Below, piece after piece: positions 1-8,443 of a stretch of 64,000 nt of DNA; the first letter of the stretch is position 1, and each line of letters begins with the position of its first letter. Both the position numbers and the translations under genes were made by a program. This stretch comes from CAMLQK01 sp964654135 (GTDB taxonomy: Bacteria > Patescibacteriota > Saccharimonadia > Saccharimonadales > UBA4665), in the NCBI GenBank assembly GCA_964654135.1, contig CAZZHV010000002.1, forward strand, positions 1-64,000. The letters run 5' to 3'. The notes below the pieces were generated by a model. That model had not been told where the DNA came from, did not search any database, and worked only from the letters and a program-made list of their open reading frames with translations.

Positions 1-23
1 CCATAAGAGAAGGGAAATGGGCT

Positions 24-755
24 ATGACTACCGAGAAGACATGGGATTTTGGCGGGCTGAAAGCAATATTTTTCAACGGAACACTTACCAAGTCTCCCGG
101 TAAGAGCCACACAGACCTTATTATCCAATCAAGCTGCGATATTATGGAAAAGCATGGCATTCAAACAGAGGTAATACGCACGATTGACCACGATATTGCT
201 ACTGGTGTGTACCCAGATATGCGCAAACAGGGTTGGGAGGCGGATGAATGGCCGGAGCTCTACAAAAAGGTAGAAGCTGCCGATATTATCGTAATAGCTG
301 GTCCGATTTGGCTAGGCGACAATAGCTCGCAGACCAAAAAGATCATTGAGCGTCTCTATGCCTGTTCGGGCGAGCTCAATAAAGATGGCCAGTACGCTTA
401 TTATGGCAAGGTTGGCGGCTGTTTGATTACGGGCAACGAAGACGGTGTTAAACATTGTGCCATGAATGTTCTATATAGCTTGCAGCACCTTGGCTGTACC
501 ATCCCACCGCAGGCTGACGCGGGCTGGATTGGCGAAGTCGGCCCTGGCGCCAGCTATGGCGACAAACAGGACGACGGCACGCGTGCGGGCCTCGACAACG
601 AGTTTACCAATCGCAACGTTACCTTTATGACCTGGAACCTGATGCACGTAGCAAAAATGCTCAAAGAAGCGGGCGGTATTCCAGCGTACGGCAATCAGCG
701 CACCAAATGGGACAAAGGCCAGCACTTTGATTACGAAAACCCCGAATATCGTTAG
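24..755 (+). CDS. Flavodoxin-family NAD(P)H-dependent oxidoreductase
   Basis: A 243-residue flavodoxin-fold protein, probably a cytoplasmic FMN-dependent reductase. The N-terminal strand (LKAIFFNGTL, near residue 12) leads to an SPGKSHTD phosphate-binding loop, and the AADIIVIAGPIWLGDNSS stretch (near residue 85) matches the second FMN-contact segment of NADPH-dependent FMN reductases. The HTD-type loop and WLGDxS are visible; the substrate is not predictable. AGAAGGGA lies upstream of the ATG. The stop overlaps by four bases the stop of the convergent gene that follows. Confidence 0.8.
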   Translation: MTTEKTWDFGGLKAIFFNGTLTKSPGKSHTDLIIQSSCDIMEKHGIQTEVIRTIDHDIATGVYPDMRKQGWEADEWPELYKKVEAADIIVIAGPIWLGDNSSQTKKIIERLYACSGELNKDGQYAYYGKVGGCLITGNEDGVKHCAMNVLYSLQHLGCTIPPQADAGWIGEVGPGASYGDKQDDGTRAGLDNEFTNRNVTFMTWNLMHVAKMLKEAGGIPAYGNQRTKWDKGQHFDYENPEYR

Positions 756-1369
756 TTGTTTTTGGTAGCGTCAATGACGCTCAAAAGGGCGGTGGCGGCA
801 ATGCTAACGCGAGGGTCGCTACCATCGCTCATAGATGTGTCGAGTGACATTTTAACGATAAAGGGATTTTTGTGATGCACAATGGTGGCTACTGTCTGGC
901 TGTTGTGTGTAATGACGTAGGTTTGTTTGGCAAAGGCAAGAGCTAGGTCGAGAAAGTCGCCCACAACGGGAATGATGCTAACCCAGCGACGGGCAAGTGC
1001 TAGGCCACCACTCGTTTCTTGGATGGTGCCAAAAACATTGCCTTGTGGATCTGAAAGGTCCCAGTGGTCACGAACAAAGGTCGATTTGAGCCCTTTGCGG
1101 CGCAGGCTAAAGAGCGCATTGGCAGAAGTGCTGTCGTAGACGTCGTAGGTAGCACCAAAGTCAATAATATTGCGTGCATGAATGCGAATAACTTCGCTCG
1201 TCATGGACTGATCGCTATAGAGGCGAATATCTTCCTTGAGTTTCCAGGCCTTCATGTTAATAAAGCCGACTTGGCTTTCGGTGGCAGGATCTGTTACAAA
1301 AATCTTGGCGCCAACGAGTACCCAGAATTTGCGGCGGAATTCGAGTGCTTTGTATTGTGTGTAGTCCAT
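752..1369 (-). CDS. LURP-one-related (tubby-like fold) protein
   Basis: A 205-residue protein resembling the LURP-one-related family, a tubby-like beta-barrel fold linked to membrane lipid binding or scrambling; the role in bacteria is unclear. Repeated short beta-strand patterns are visible (AKIFVTDPATESQVGFI, YDVYDSTSANALFSL, WDLSDPQGNVFGTIQE), as in two halves of such a barrel, plus a hydrophobic helix near residues 135-160. The start is the ATG behind GGAG rather than an upstream in-frame codon, because the upstream extension overlaps the divergent promoter. Confidence 0.6.
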   Translation of the reverse strand: MDYTQYKALEFRRKFWVLVGAKIFVTDPATESQVGFINMKAWKLKEDIRLYSDQSMTSEVIRIHARNIIDFGATYDVYDSTSANALFSLRRKGLKSTFVRDHWDLSDPQGNVFGTIQETSGGLALARRWVSIIPVVGDFLDLALAFAKQTYVITHNSQTVATIVHHKNPFIVKMSLDTSMSDGSDPRVSIAATALLSVIDATKNN

Positions 1370-1434
1370 CGGTAATCTCCAGTAGTTAGGCACAGTATAT
1401 ATGAAGCTGCCTAAAAGCCCAATCTCAGGTAAGC

Positions 1435-1471
1435 TGAGCACAAAATAAATATCTTGTGCCATAATGGTCGC
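1435..1471 (+). promoter_or_regulatory. Leaderless-type promoter of the PNPOx-like gene
   Basis: CATAAT at 1460-1465 ends six bases before the ATG at 1472, with a weak -35 (TGAGCA) near 1435. This places transcription start at or next to the start codon. Confidence 0.5.
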
Positions 1472-1933
1472 ATGGACAACAAACAAATCGAATCAATTAT
1501 CCGCGAGTATTTACCGCAAACTATTCATATGTCACTTGCAACAAGCCGTGACGATCAGCCATGGGTGTGTGAAGTGCACTTCTCAACAGACGATGACCTA
1601 AACATTTACTTCTGCTCAACCCCCGATCGCCGTCACTGCGAAGAGATTATGGATAACCCCAAAGTTGCGGGCAATATGGTAACGCAACACCACAAAAACC
1701 AGAAGGTACGCGGCGTGTACTTTGAAGGTACTGCTGAATGCCTTGGTGAAATAGATGAAAATCATCCTGCATACCAGGCTGTTGCCAAACGCTTTGGTCA
1801 GGCATTTAAGATTCAGGCACTGTCGGACTACCACGGACCACGTTACTACAAGATTTCTGTTAAAAACTGGTACCTGTTTGACGCGTACGAATCAAACCCA
1901 CCTCAGAAATATCAGCTTGCATGGAACAAATAG
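1472..1933 (+). CDS. Pyridoxamine 5'-phosphate oxidase-like FMN-binding protein
   Basis: A 153-residue protein of the FMN-binding split-barrel (PNPOx-like) superfamily. Visible features are the first strands TIHMSLATSRDDQPWVCEV, the YFCSTPDRRHCEEI strand-turn-helix, NPKVAGNMV, and the VRGVYFEGTAECL strand. It is shorter than true PdxH, so a general flavin- or heme-type reductase is more likely than PLP synthesis. The ATG at 1472 was preferred over an upstream TTG because a -10 element sits just before it. The 3' end overlaps the next gene by 13 bases, suggesting co-expression. Confidence 0.75.
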   Translation: MDNKQIESIIREYLPQTIHMSLATSRDDQPWVCEVHFSTDDDLNIYFCSTPDRRHCEEIMDNPKVAGNMVTQHHKNQKVRGVYFEGTAECLGEIDENHPAYQAVAKRFGQAFKIQALSDYHGPRYYKISVKNWYLFDAYESNPPQKYQLAWNK

Positions 1934-2466
1934 TGGAAGTTACCGCAGAAGATATAGAGATACTAGATCTTGTCGATGACAATAATGAGGTTATTGGCCA
2001 AATAAAGCGCTCAGAGGTCTATGACTTAGAGTACGAGGCAGGGCATTTGCGAGCATCCGATGTTTTTATTGTGAATGACGAAGGCAAATTGTGGATTCCT
2101 GTACGTACTGCTGATAAGAGATCGTTCCCCAATGGCTTTGATTTTGCGGCCGCCGAGCATGTTCAATCTGATGAAACATATATTGACGCTGCTATTCGCG
2201 GCCTCGACGAGGAGCTCAATCTTACCGTGACGCCAGACGCCTTAGCACTGGCTGGTGTATTGGCGGCAACACCCGAGATAAACTACTTCCGTGCACTATT
2301 TGTATATCGTACAAATGACACACCAGAGTACTATAATCCGAATGATTTCTCGAGTGCATCTTGGCTGACCAAGGATGAAGTTCGTAAAAAAGTCGCCAAT
2401 GGCCATCCGACCAAAATGGCAATCGAACCGTCGATAGATTATCTAGAGTCAAAAGGGCTCATCTAA
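1921..2466 (+). CDS. Nudix hydrolase with a degenerate Nudix box
   Basis: A 181-residue Nudix-fold protein. The motif lies near residues 75-100: E-x7-RGLDEEL is present, but the leading glycine is replaced by glutamate and the first glutamate of REUxEE is glycine. It resembles the IPP-isomerase/YfcD-type branch, starting with a strand carrying LDLVDDNNEVIG, which is typical of that group. Substrate unknown. It overlaps the PNPOx-like gene by 13 bases and ends just before a bidirectional terminator. Confidence 0.75.
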   Translation: MEQIVEVTAEDIEILDLVDDNNEVIGQIKRSEVYDLEYEAGHLRASDVFIVNDEGKLWIPVRTADKRSFPNGFDFAAAEHVQSDETYIDAAIRGLDEELNLTVTPDALALAGVLAATPEINYFRALFVYRTNDTPEYYNPNDFSSASWLTKDEVRKKVANGHPTKMAIEPSIDYLESKGLI

Positions 2467-2467
2467 C

Positions 2468-2502
2468 AAAAAATCCCGGTGCAATGACCGGGATTTTGTA
2501 TT
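2468..2502. terminator. Bidirectional intrinsic terminator
   Basis: AAATCCCGGT (2471-2480) pairs with ACCGGGATTT after a six-base loop, flanked by A and T runs. It lies between the convergent Nudix and FKBP genes. Confidence 0.85.
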
Positions 2503-2515
2503 TTTGGTGAATAAA

Positions 2516-2902
2516 TTATTTAATACCAACAAGCTCGATATCAAACACGAGGTCTGAATTTGGAGGAATGTTTGCACTTGGTGACTGTGCGCCATAAGCT
2601 TGCGCAGCAGGGATAACCAAGCGACGGATGCCGCCGACTTTCATACCTGGAACGCCGTTTGTCCAGCCTGCAATAACTTGGCTAAGGCCAAAGGTAATTG
2701 CATCACCAAAGTCGTGTGAACTCTGGAAAATAGTACCATCCTTGGCGAGTGCGCCAGTGTAATGCGCGGTGATTGTTGCGCCTGGTTTTACTTCGTCGCC
2801 AGTACCTGGCTGTACATCTATAATCTGCAATTCTGATACTGAATCTACAGGATTAAAGTTTGCTAATTTGGTGCCTTCTAATGGTGTGTTGCTTGGATTC
2901 AT
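2516..2902 (-). CDS. FKBP-type peptidyl-prolyl cis-trans isomerase
   Basis: A 128-residue single-domain FKBP. The family core is clear: GDEVKPGATITAHYTG, the DGTIFQSS turn, FGLSQVIAGW, GVPGMKVGGIRRLVIPA, YG, and IPPNSDLVFDIELV. It would catalyse prolyl isomerisation, and no signal peptide is seen, so it is probably cytoplasmic. AGTGTA at 2909-2914 (TACACT on the coding strand) ends six bases before the ATG, suggesting a leaderless transcript. Confidence 0.92.
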   Translation of the reverse strand: MNPSNTPLEGTKLANFNPVDSVSELQIIDVQPGTGDEVKPGATITAHYTGALAKDGTIFQSSHDFGDAITFGLSQVIAGWTNGVPGMKVGGIRRLVIPAAQAYGAQSPSANIPPNSDLVFDIELVGIK

Positions 2903-2932
2903 CTTCCAAGTGTATCACTACTTATGGGGCAT

Positions 2933-2961
2933 AAAAAAGCCACCTAGCGTGGTGGTTTTGT
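2933..2961 (-). terminator. Intrinsic terminator of the GC-rich gene at 3084-3689
   Basis: On the minus strand ACCACC-loop-GGTGGC is followed by six T. It lies between the GC-rich cassette and the FKBP promoter. Confidence 0.7.
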
Positions 2962-2980
2962 ATACATAAGGGGTGGTGCA

Positions 2981-3081
2981 GACATTTTATTTGGTTTTCG
3001 CTTGAGGCAGCGAAGCGCAGAAAATGTCCAAAAACTACGGGTGTAGCAATCTAGTAGGGTGCGGGTGCTCGCCTAGGCGAG
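2981..3081 (-). other. Nested 3' hairpins of GC-rich cassette
   Basis: GACATTTT (2981-2988) pairs with AAAATGTC (3021-3028) around an inner CGCTT/AAGCG stem. CTCGCC/GGCGAG (3068-3081) sits directly after the stop codon. Similar structured 3' ends follow the other GC-rich genes. Confidence 0.55.
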
Positions 3082-3083
3082 TC

Positions 3084-3689
3084 CTACGCCTTGAAGGCCT
3101 TGGCGAGCGCGACGGCGAGTCGCTTGGGACTGTCACCGAGCCATGTGTCGAACGTATCGACTTCGCAGTCCTGTAGGAACTGCTTCTCCATGAACTCCCG
3201 GTACATGCCTTCCAGGCCGAGGCCCTCGAAGGGGTTCGGGAGCTTCAGCTCAGGCTGAGACTTGGCCCACTCGTCGGCGGCCTTGATGAGTGCCTGCATC
3301 TGCGCACGGTGGGCGATCTTGTCGTCCTCGGCGGCCTGCTTGGCGACGTCATCGGCGTACTTGGCCTTGGCATCTGCCTCGGTAGCCTTCAGGCGCTTCT
3401 CAGCGGCCCGCTGCAGTTTGGTGGCGGCTTCGAGCTCGGCATCCGCCTCGACGGTCAGCTTGGCACGCTCCAGGGCGAGCTGTCGTTCGCCGCGGGCGAT
3501 GTCCTCGTCGAGCCTCTGGTGACGGCGTTCTTCACTCAGGTCGTTCTGTTCGGCCAGCTTGAGGCTGACTTCAGACTCACGGATCCTGAGCGCGATCGCG
3601 CGGTGCTTGCTCCAACCGGAGCCGAACTTCACGACGGCGGCAACGCCGACAACCATCGCGGCCAGCGGCCACAGAATGTCTCCCAACAT
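3084..3689 (-). CDS. GC-rich gene: membrane-anchored coiled-coil protein
   Basis: A 201-residue protein with one N-terminal membrane helix (LWPLAAMVVGVAAVV, residues 6-20), then a long charged alanine/glutamate/arginine-rich segment (about residues 35-150) with heptad character, and a C-terminal globular part rich in aromatic and acidic residues (LPNPFEGLGLEGMYREF). No known family recognised. The topology suggests a membrane-tethered cytoplasmic scaffold. Codon use is much richer in G and C than the neighbours. The start is supported by AGGAGG seven bases upstream. Confidence 0.75.
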   Translation of the reverse strand: MLGDILWPLAAMVVGVAAVVKFGSGWSKHRAIALRIRESEVSLKLAEQNDLSEERRHQRLDEDIARGERQLALERAKLTVEADAELEAATKLQRAAEKRLKATEADAKAKYADDVAKQAAEDDKIAHRAQMQALIKAADEWAKSQPELKLPNPFEGLGLEGMYREFMEKQFLQDCEVDTFDTWLGDSPKRLAVALAKAFKA

Positions 3690-3770
3690 TGGGAAACCTC
3701 CTCATACTAGATCTCTGAACAGCGGTTGCTGATCAGAATATATTTTACAATAAAAACCATATAAATTCAA
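3690..3770 (-). promoter_or_regulatory. Promoter and 5' leader of GC-rich coiled-coil gene
   Basis: On the minus strand TTGAAT (3770-3765) is 17 bases from TAAAAT (3747-3742). A roughly 45-base leader follows, ending in AGGAGG (3702-3697) before the ATG. Confidence 0.65.
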
Positions 3771-3821
3771 ATATATAACCAAAATATGGTGTGCTATGCT
3801 TTTGATACTAACGAGGGGAAA

Positions 3822-4364
3822 ATGGTGATTACATCAGGTGTTGAGGGAAAATATTTCGATATAAATCAGCAAAATATGTCGAATGCACGCAGGATTACGC
3901 CTGACAGCGCGTCGATTACCGTGCAGCAGCTACTTGCAAGGACCGAAATCGCCGATATTGCGGAGGATTTGTCACCGTTCGCGCAGTTGTATATTGCCGG
4001 CAGTCCGTACAAAAGGGAGCTGCTCGCGTTTTATCCCTCAGCTGCGCTCGGGCGTTTTGTGCTTGAATCGCACATTACAATGCCCATGAACGTTGAATGC
4101 GACGAAACAACTTGTGGTGCTGTTGTCTACGACAGGGGATTTTTGGTCGCTACAGGTCTTGTCGAGCGTGAAGAATTTTCACAGGCTGACACCGCATATG
4201 ATTGGACGGCTATGACTTTACGCCAATTTGCCGGTCGTGTTGCGGATCAGAACCCGCTGGTCGGCGAACAGGCAGCGCTATACTTAGGCGAGATGCACGA
4301 ACAAGGGCATGAGCTGCTCGAAACCCATAATCGCCAAGAAATGAACTTCGCGCTCCAGCGATAG
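3822..4364 (+). CDS. Hypothetical protein
   Basis: A 180-residue protein with no recognised family, mixed alpha/beta composition and no membrane segment or signal peptide. It carries the segments SPFAQLYIAGSPYKRELLAF and ECDETTCGAVVYDRGFLVATG. The ATG at 3822 is preceded by GAGGGG. An upstream in-frame ATG at 3786 would add twelve residues but lies in the promoter-like stretch (GATACT). RNase HI starts 18 bases after the stop on the same strand. Confidence 0.6.
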   Translation: MVITSGVEGKYFDINQQNMSNARRITPDSASITVQQLLARTEIADIAEDLSPFAQLYIAGSPYKRELLAFYPSAALGRFVLESHITMPMNVECDETTCGAVVYDRGFLVATGLVEREEFSQADTAYDWTAMTLRQFAGRVADQNPLVGEQAALYLGEMHEQGHELLETHNRQEMNFALQR

Positions 4365-4382
4365 TTGTGAGATGATTGAGCT

Positions 4383-4808
4383 ATGATTACTTATTACACC
4401 GATGGAAGCGCCAGTCCAAACCCTGGTCCGGGCGGCTTCTCAGTTATTAGAGACATGAAACCTTGCCGATTGGGCACTGAGCCAAGCGGCGAAGAGACAA
4501 CGAATATTCGCATGGAAGGTTTTGCTATTATGGCAGCCCTCGAAGACGCAAACGGCGAAGAATGCCGTATCCATACTGATAGTGAATTCTGGATTAATGT
4601 GATCACTAAATGGTCACTTAACTGGGAGAAGAACGGCTGGAAAAAGAAGGGCGGTGAGATCAAAAACCTTGATATCGTGCAACAAGTCTGTCCATTGTAT
4701 CGTAAGTCTAAGGCTACGCTTATTTGGGTCCGTGGCCATAATAATGACGAGGGCAATGAGCTAGCCGACCACTGGGCAAACGAAGCCCGTAAGGGTGAGC
4801 GCCTCTAG
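4383..4808 (+). CDS. rnhA: Ribonuclease HI
   Basis: A 141-residue RNase HI that cleaves RNA in RNA:DNA hybrids. The four catalytic acids are in place: Asp in YYTDGSASPNPG (residue 7), Glu in RMEGFAIMAAL, Asp in IHTDSEFWIN, and Asp in GNELADHWANEA near the C terminus. The HN pair in the handle region (VRGHNNDEGNE) is also conserved. Length fits the minimal family. The stop overlaps the stop of the convergent PsiE-like gene. Confidence 0.93.
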   Translation: MITYYTDGSASPNPGPGGFSVIRDMKPCRLGTEPSGEETTNIRMEGFAIMAALEDANGEECRIHTDSEFWINVITKWSLNWEKNGWKKKGGEIKNLDIVQQVCPLYRKSKATLIWVRGHNNDEGNELADHWANEARKGERL

Positions 4809-5299
4809 CGTTCTTTACTGTACAGAGACTTGTCGCTGGCTGGTAGGGTGTCCTTGCCGTCAGCGACTTTTTCTTTGGGCGCAAACTGAATAACCAACAT
4901 ACGGACAAGTGCCAGCACACCAACGATTAGACTAAGACCAGCCACTTGTTCAAATTTTGGATGATTTAGCCAGACATTGACGATTTCGTTAAGCATGATA
5001 ATGAGAATAGTGTCGACAATATAACGAACATGGACGCTGCCATCTTTAAGATAACCAAGAATTGTAATCGTGATTTCAACGAGCGCCACGATAAAGATTA
5101 CGTCCAGGAGCATGTGCTGTAGGATATATTCGAGCGGCTTATTAAACGACTGCACGAGATCAAGACCAGCTTTGTAGGTGCCGATAACCAGTGCTGCGCA
5201 GATAATTACGAGCAACACATTCAACAAGAATCTGATGAACGTCGAAAAATAGACGGTAAGTTCGAAAAAGAATTTGGGATATTTGGCAATTAACTTCAT
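4805..5299 (-). CDS. PsiE-like four-helix membrane protein
   Basis: A 164-residue membrane protein with about four predicted helices, near residues 22-45, 62-85, 95-110 and 118-138. The pattern (LLDVIFIVALVEITITIL, then VRYIVDTILIIMLNEIV) resembles the phosphate-starvation-inducible PsiE family, whose biochemical role is unknown. The tail is charged. It is transcribed divergently from the acidic protein at 5431. Confidence 0.7.
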   Translation of the reverse strand: MKLIAKYPKFFFELTVYFSTFIRFLLNVLLVIICAALVIGTYKAGLDLVQSFNKPLEYILQHMLLDVIFIVALVEITITILGYLKDGSVHVRYIVDTILIIMLNEIVNVWLNHPKFEQVAGLSLIVGVLALVRMLVIQFAPKEKVADGKDTLPASDKSLYSKER

Positions 5300-5430
5300 A
5301 TCTATAGTCTGACAGAAGCCGTGACAAATTTACAGCAGACGGCACAAACGTTTTCGGGTAGAATGTACTTACGTTTAAAACAATCTCCTGTGTTTATGAG
5401 TGGGGCACAGGCTAACTTCGAGGGTAAACT

Positions 5431-6603
5431 ATGGACACAGACGCATCTGAAGCCACTGTGGCTGAAGAAACTAATGCTGCGGCTAATGAAGCCGTAAAAA
5501 ACGACGACAACGAGCTTGTTGAACAAGTTTTGGATGCAGAAAAAGTAGATTTGGAGAAGGATGTTCCAGATCAGGAACGTATTGCACACCAGTCCGAGGA
5601 AGAAATCGAGGCTGCACGTCAGGCAATCGCTGAGTCTGGTGAGATTGATGTTTTTGCATGGGCAAATAACATGTTCCAGCACAAAGACCAGCTCAAGATC
5701 GACCTGTTCTTTATTAACAAGAACAATGTCATGTACCGCACTAAGACTTCTCCTGATATCGAGAAGCAGATCCAACCACTCTTTATTAATCCAATGCTCG
5801 AATACCTTATGATGGGCGCTGGTGCCGGTATGGTGCTTCGCTCGTTTGAAGACGGTGAAGCCGAAGATAATGTGCTGCAATACACCAAGTGGGAAAATAT
5901 TCTGCGCCTTCGAGAAGTAATGCACTGGTTGCACACACAAGAACACGAGATGGAATTCTTTAAAGAAGAAGAGCACGATCTTAAGCGCATAAAAGGTGTC
6001 CTAGCACGCTGTAACCACCCATCCATGAACGAGCCGTTCTATATTATTAAGGTATTGCCATCTGCGCAGACCTTTAAAGGCGATGGCTCGTGGATGGTGC
6101 AGGGTGAACGCTTTGTTCCATTTGAGGCTCCTGCGTTTCGTATTCCAGCCGACAACCAAATGCTTGTAATCGAAGACGACATCTTTGTCTTTAACCAGGC
6201 CAAGCTTGACCGTATGTTTGGCTACAACGTTAAAAAGAATGCCGTGGCTGAGCAAAAGGTTCGTGAGATCGAAGAACACTTTAAGCTAGCTTTCCCGGAG
6301 GGTATGGATTTGCAATCGCTCGTTAAGGGTAGCAAGCCAACTGTCAACAAACTTCAGAAGATGGAGATTGGCGTTATGACACAGGATGATCTCGTGGATC
6401 ACGGTGCCGAGCTTGGCGTAGAGCTCATGGTAGACGATGCGGGTGCGATTATTATTGAGAACACCAAAGACCTTACCAAGTTCGTAAACTTACTCAACGA
6501 CGACTATTACGAATCACCACTAACTGGTATTAAGTACGAAGTTCGTGGCAAAAAAGAGCTCAAGCCGCCAAAAGATGACGCGGCAGCCGAAATTGCACTC
6601 TAA
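5431..6603 (+). CDS. Acidic protein, possible DUF4868 (KwaB-like)
   Basis: A 390-residue soluble protein. Residues 1-70 are acidic and low-complexity. The rest is globular, with VIEDDIFVFNQAKLDRMFGY near residue 250, a following long helix, and a C-terminal segment with NDDYYESPLTGIKYEVRGKK. That layout recalls DUF4868, the domain of KwaB in the Kiwa phage-defence system. This is from memory of the family pattern and is not certain. GAGG lies upstream of the ATG. The next gene, for a one-helix membrane protein, begins 25 bases downstream. Confidence 0.45.
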   Translation: MDTDASEATVAEETNAAANEAVKNDDNELVEQVLDAEKVDLEKDVPDQERIAHQSEEEIEAARQAIAESGEIDVFAWANNMFQHKDQLKIDLFFINKNNVMYRTKTSPDIEKQIQPLFINPMLEYLMMGAGAGMVLRSFEDGEAEDNVLQYTKWENILRLREVMHWLHTQEHEMEFFKEEEHDLKRIKGVLARCNHPSMNEPFYIIKVLPSAQTFKGDGSWMVQGERFVPFEAPAFRIPADNQMLVIEDDIFVFNQAKLDRMFGYNVKKNAVAEQKVREIEEHFKLAFPEGMDLQSLVKGSKPTVNKLQKMEIGVMTQDDLVDHGAELGVELMVDDAGAIIIENTKDLTKFVNLLNDDYYESPLTGIKYEVRGKKELKPPKDDAAAEIAL

Positions 6604-6616
6604 AACCTAGAAAGTG

Positions 6617-6628
6617 TATACTTGAGCT
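6617..6628 (+). promoter_or_regulatory. -10 element giving a leaderless transcript
   Basis: TATACT at 6617-6622 ends six bases before the ATG at 6629. Confidence 0.55.
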
Positions 6629-6943
6629 ATGCAAAACGACTCTGATAAACAGAAGATAGAGGCCTATTACGAACAACTGCGCAAGGGTGCCAAACAGTTC
6701 GACGAAAAAACTGCCAACGCACTCTTAATGCAGGTTTCTATGGAAGATCAGGGTCGTATTCGTGAACGCGACGAAGGCAAAAAGGACGTAAGCCTTACGA
6801 CGCTGCTGATATTTCCTTGGCGTTTGTTCGATCCTGGCCTAAAGCCGCGCAACGGTACGCGTCTGCTCGTTATTCTCATCTTCTTTGCATTGCTGGTTGT
6901 GGTGCTGCCTTGGCTGGTGCTCAAGTTCGTGCATGTCGGCTAG
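6629..6943 (+). CDS. Small tail-anchored membrane protein
   Basis: A 104-residue protein: charged, helical N-terminal part (about residues 1-60), a short linker, then one strong C-terminal membrane helix (LLVILIFFALLVVVLPWLVL, residues 79-98). The topology is that of a tail-anchored protein. No family recognised. It follows the acidic protein at 5431 closely but appears to have its own -10 element. Confidence 0.65.
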   Translation: MQNDSDKQKIEAYYEQLRKGAKQFDEKTANALLMQVSMEDQGRIRERDEGKKDVSLTTLLIFPWRLFDPGLKPRNGTRLLVILIFFALLVVVLPWLVLKFVHVG

Positions 6944-7128
6944 ATTAGCTAACAACAGGGGTGCAATTTGCCAAACTACGGCAACACGATAGATAAGCAT
7001 AAGCCGCATTCTGGATACAAAAGTTATTCAATATTGCTGCATAAATGTCAAAATTGCATTGGTATTTCGTTATTTGCTCAGTAACAGATACAATATAAAC
7101 ACTAAGAATTTGGGGACAAATAGGGATT

Positions 7129-8391
7129 ATGAACCAGAAAATGGCATTAGATTGCATGATGCGCGGTGAGAGCGTCTTTTTGACGGGTCCTGCTGGCTCT
7201 GGTAAGACCTATGTGTTGAACCAATTCATCAAGAAGGCCCGCAAAGAGGGCATGGTTGTGGCTGTAACTGCTACGACTGGCCTAGCAGCAACTCATCTTA
7301 ACGGCACTACCATTCATGCCTGGAGCGGCGTTGGCGTGCGCGATGAACTTGAACAAGATTTTTTCGATCATTTGCGTAAAGATCGTAAAAAACTCATTAA
7401 AGAAACAGATGTACTAGTAATTGACGAGGTGTCTATGTTGCACGACTACCGCCTCGATATGATCGACGATATCTGCCGCCATGTTCGCAAAAATGCCGAA
7501 CCTTTTGGCGGATTGCAGATTGTGCTCTGTGGCGACTTTTTCCAGCTACCACCGGTAAATCGTTCTGGCTCTAGGGAAGGTGGCTTTGTAGTGCGTTCAC
7601 GTGCGTGGGAAGACCTTAATCCGGTTGTGTGTTACCTCGAAGAACAACATCGCCAGGACGACAAAGACTTCTCCGATATTTTAAACGCCATGCGTGCCGG
7701 TGATGTTCGCCGTCGCCACGCCGAAGCTTTGCTGGAGCGTGTAGGTGCCGAATTGCCCGACCATCACGAAATTACCGAACTGCACACTGTAAATGTCGAC
7801 GTCGATCGTATTAATCAGCAAAAGCTCAAGGCACTCAAAACCAAGCCACACAATTATCCTCAGCATACATTTGGCCCCGATAACTTCGTGGAAACACTTA
7901 AGCGTTCTTGCATGGCCGCCGAAGATTTGGTGCTCAAAAAAGGCGCTCTGGTTATGTTTCTCAAGAACAATAGCGAAAAGAAATACGTTAATGGTACGCT
8001 TGGCACCGTCGTAGATTTTGAAAAAGTAACTGACTACCCAGTAGTGCAACTTTTGGACGGACGTGAACTTATTGTAGAGCCCGAAACGTGGGAGCTTCGC
8101 GATGGTGATACGAAGCGTGCATCGCTTGCGCAAATCCCATTGCGTCTAGCGTGGGCAATTACCGTTCACAAGAGCCAGGGGATGACCTTGGACGCGGCCA
8201 AGATTGATCTTCGTCGTGCCTTCGTAGAAGGTATGGGCTACGTGGCATTGTCGCGTGTACGTGGGCTACAGACGCTAACACTTGTTGGGATTAACCGCAT
8301 GGCACTCAAAATTAGTGATGAAGCGCTCGAGGTCGATGCTATGCTTCGCCGTAAATGCGAGGAAGATGTGGCAAACTTTGCGGCTGCTTAG
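7129..8391 (+). CDS. Pif1/RecD2-like superfamily 1 DNA helicase
   Basis: A 420-residue ATP-dependent 5'-3' helicase-like protein. Walker A is GPAGSGKTYVL near residue 19, motif Ia TATTGLAATHL, Walker B VLVIDEVSML, motif III GDFFQLPPV, motif IV-V near LEEQHRQDD, and a UvrD_C_2-type end LAWAITVHKSQGMTLD. This set is typical of bacterial Pif1-family helicases, which resolve replication or repair intermediates. A TACAAT -10 lies about 40 bases upstream, so this gene has a short leader. Confidence 0.9.
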   Translation: MNQKMALDCMMRGESVFLTGPAGSGKTYVLNQFIKKARKEGMVVAVTATTGLAATHLNGTTIHAWSGVGVRDELEQDFFDHLRKDRKKLIKETDVLVIDEVSMLHDYRLDMIDDICRHVRKNAEPFGGLQIVLCGDFFQLPPVNRSGSREGGFVVRSRAWEDLNPVVCYLEEQHRQDDKDFSDILNAMRAGDVRRRHAEALLERVGAELPDHHEITELHTVNVDVDRINQQKLKALKTKPHNYPQHTFGPDNFVETLKRSCMAAEDLVLKKGALVMFLKNNSEKKYVNGTLGTVVDFEKVTDYPVVQLLDGRELIVEPETWELRDGDTKRASLAQIPLRLAWAITVHKSQGMTLDAAKIDLRRAFVEGMGYVALSRVRGLQTLTLVGINRMALKISDEALEVDAMLRRKCEEDVANFAAA

Positions 8392-8443
8392 ACGCCCGGA
8401 ATAGGGCAGGTCTTCAGCTAAAGTATGCTACACTAGAACCAAG

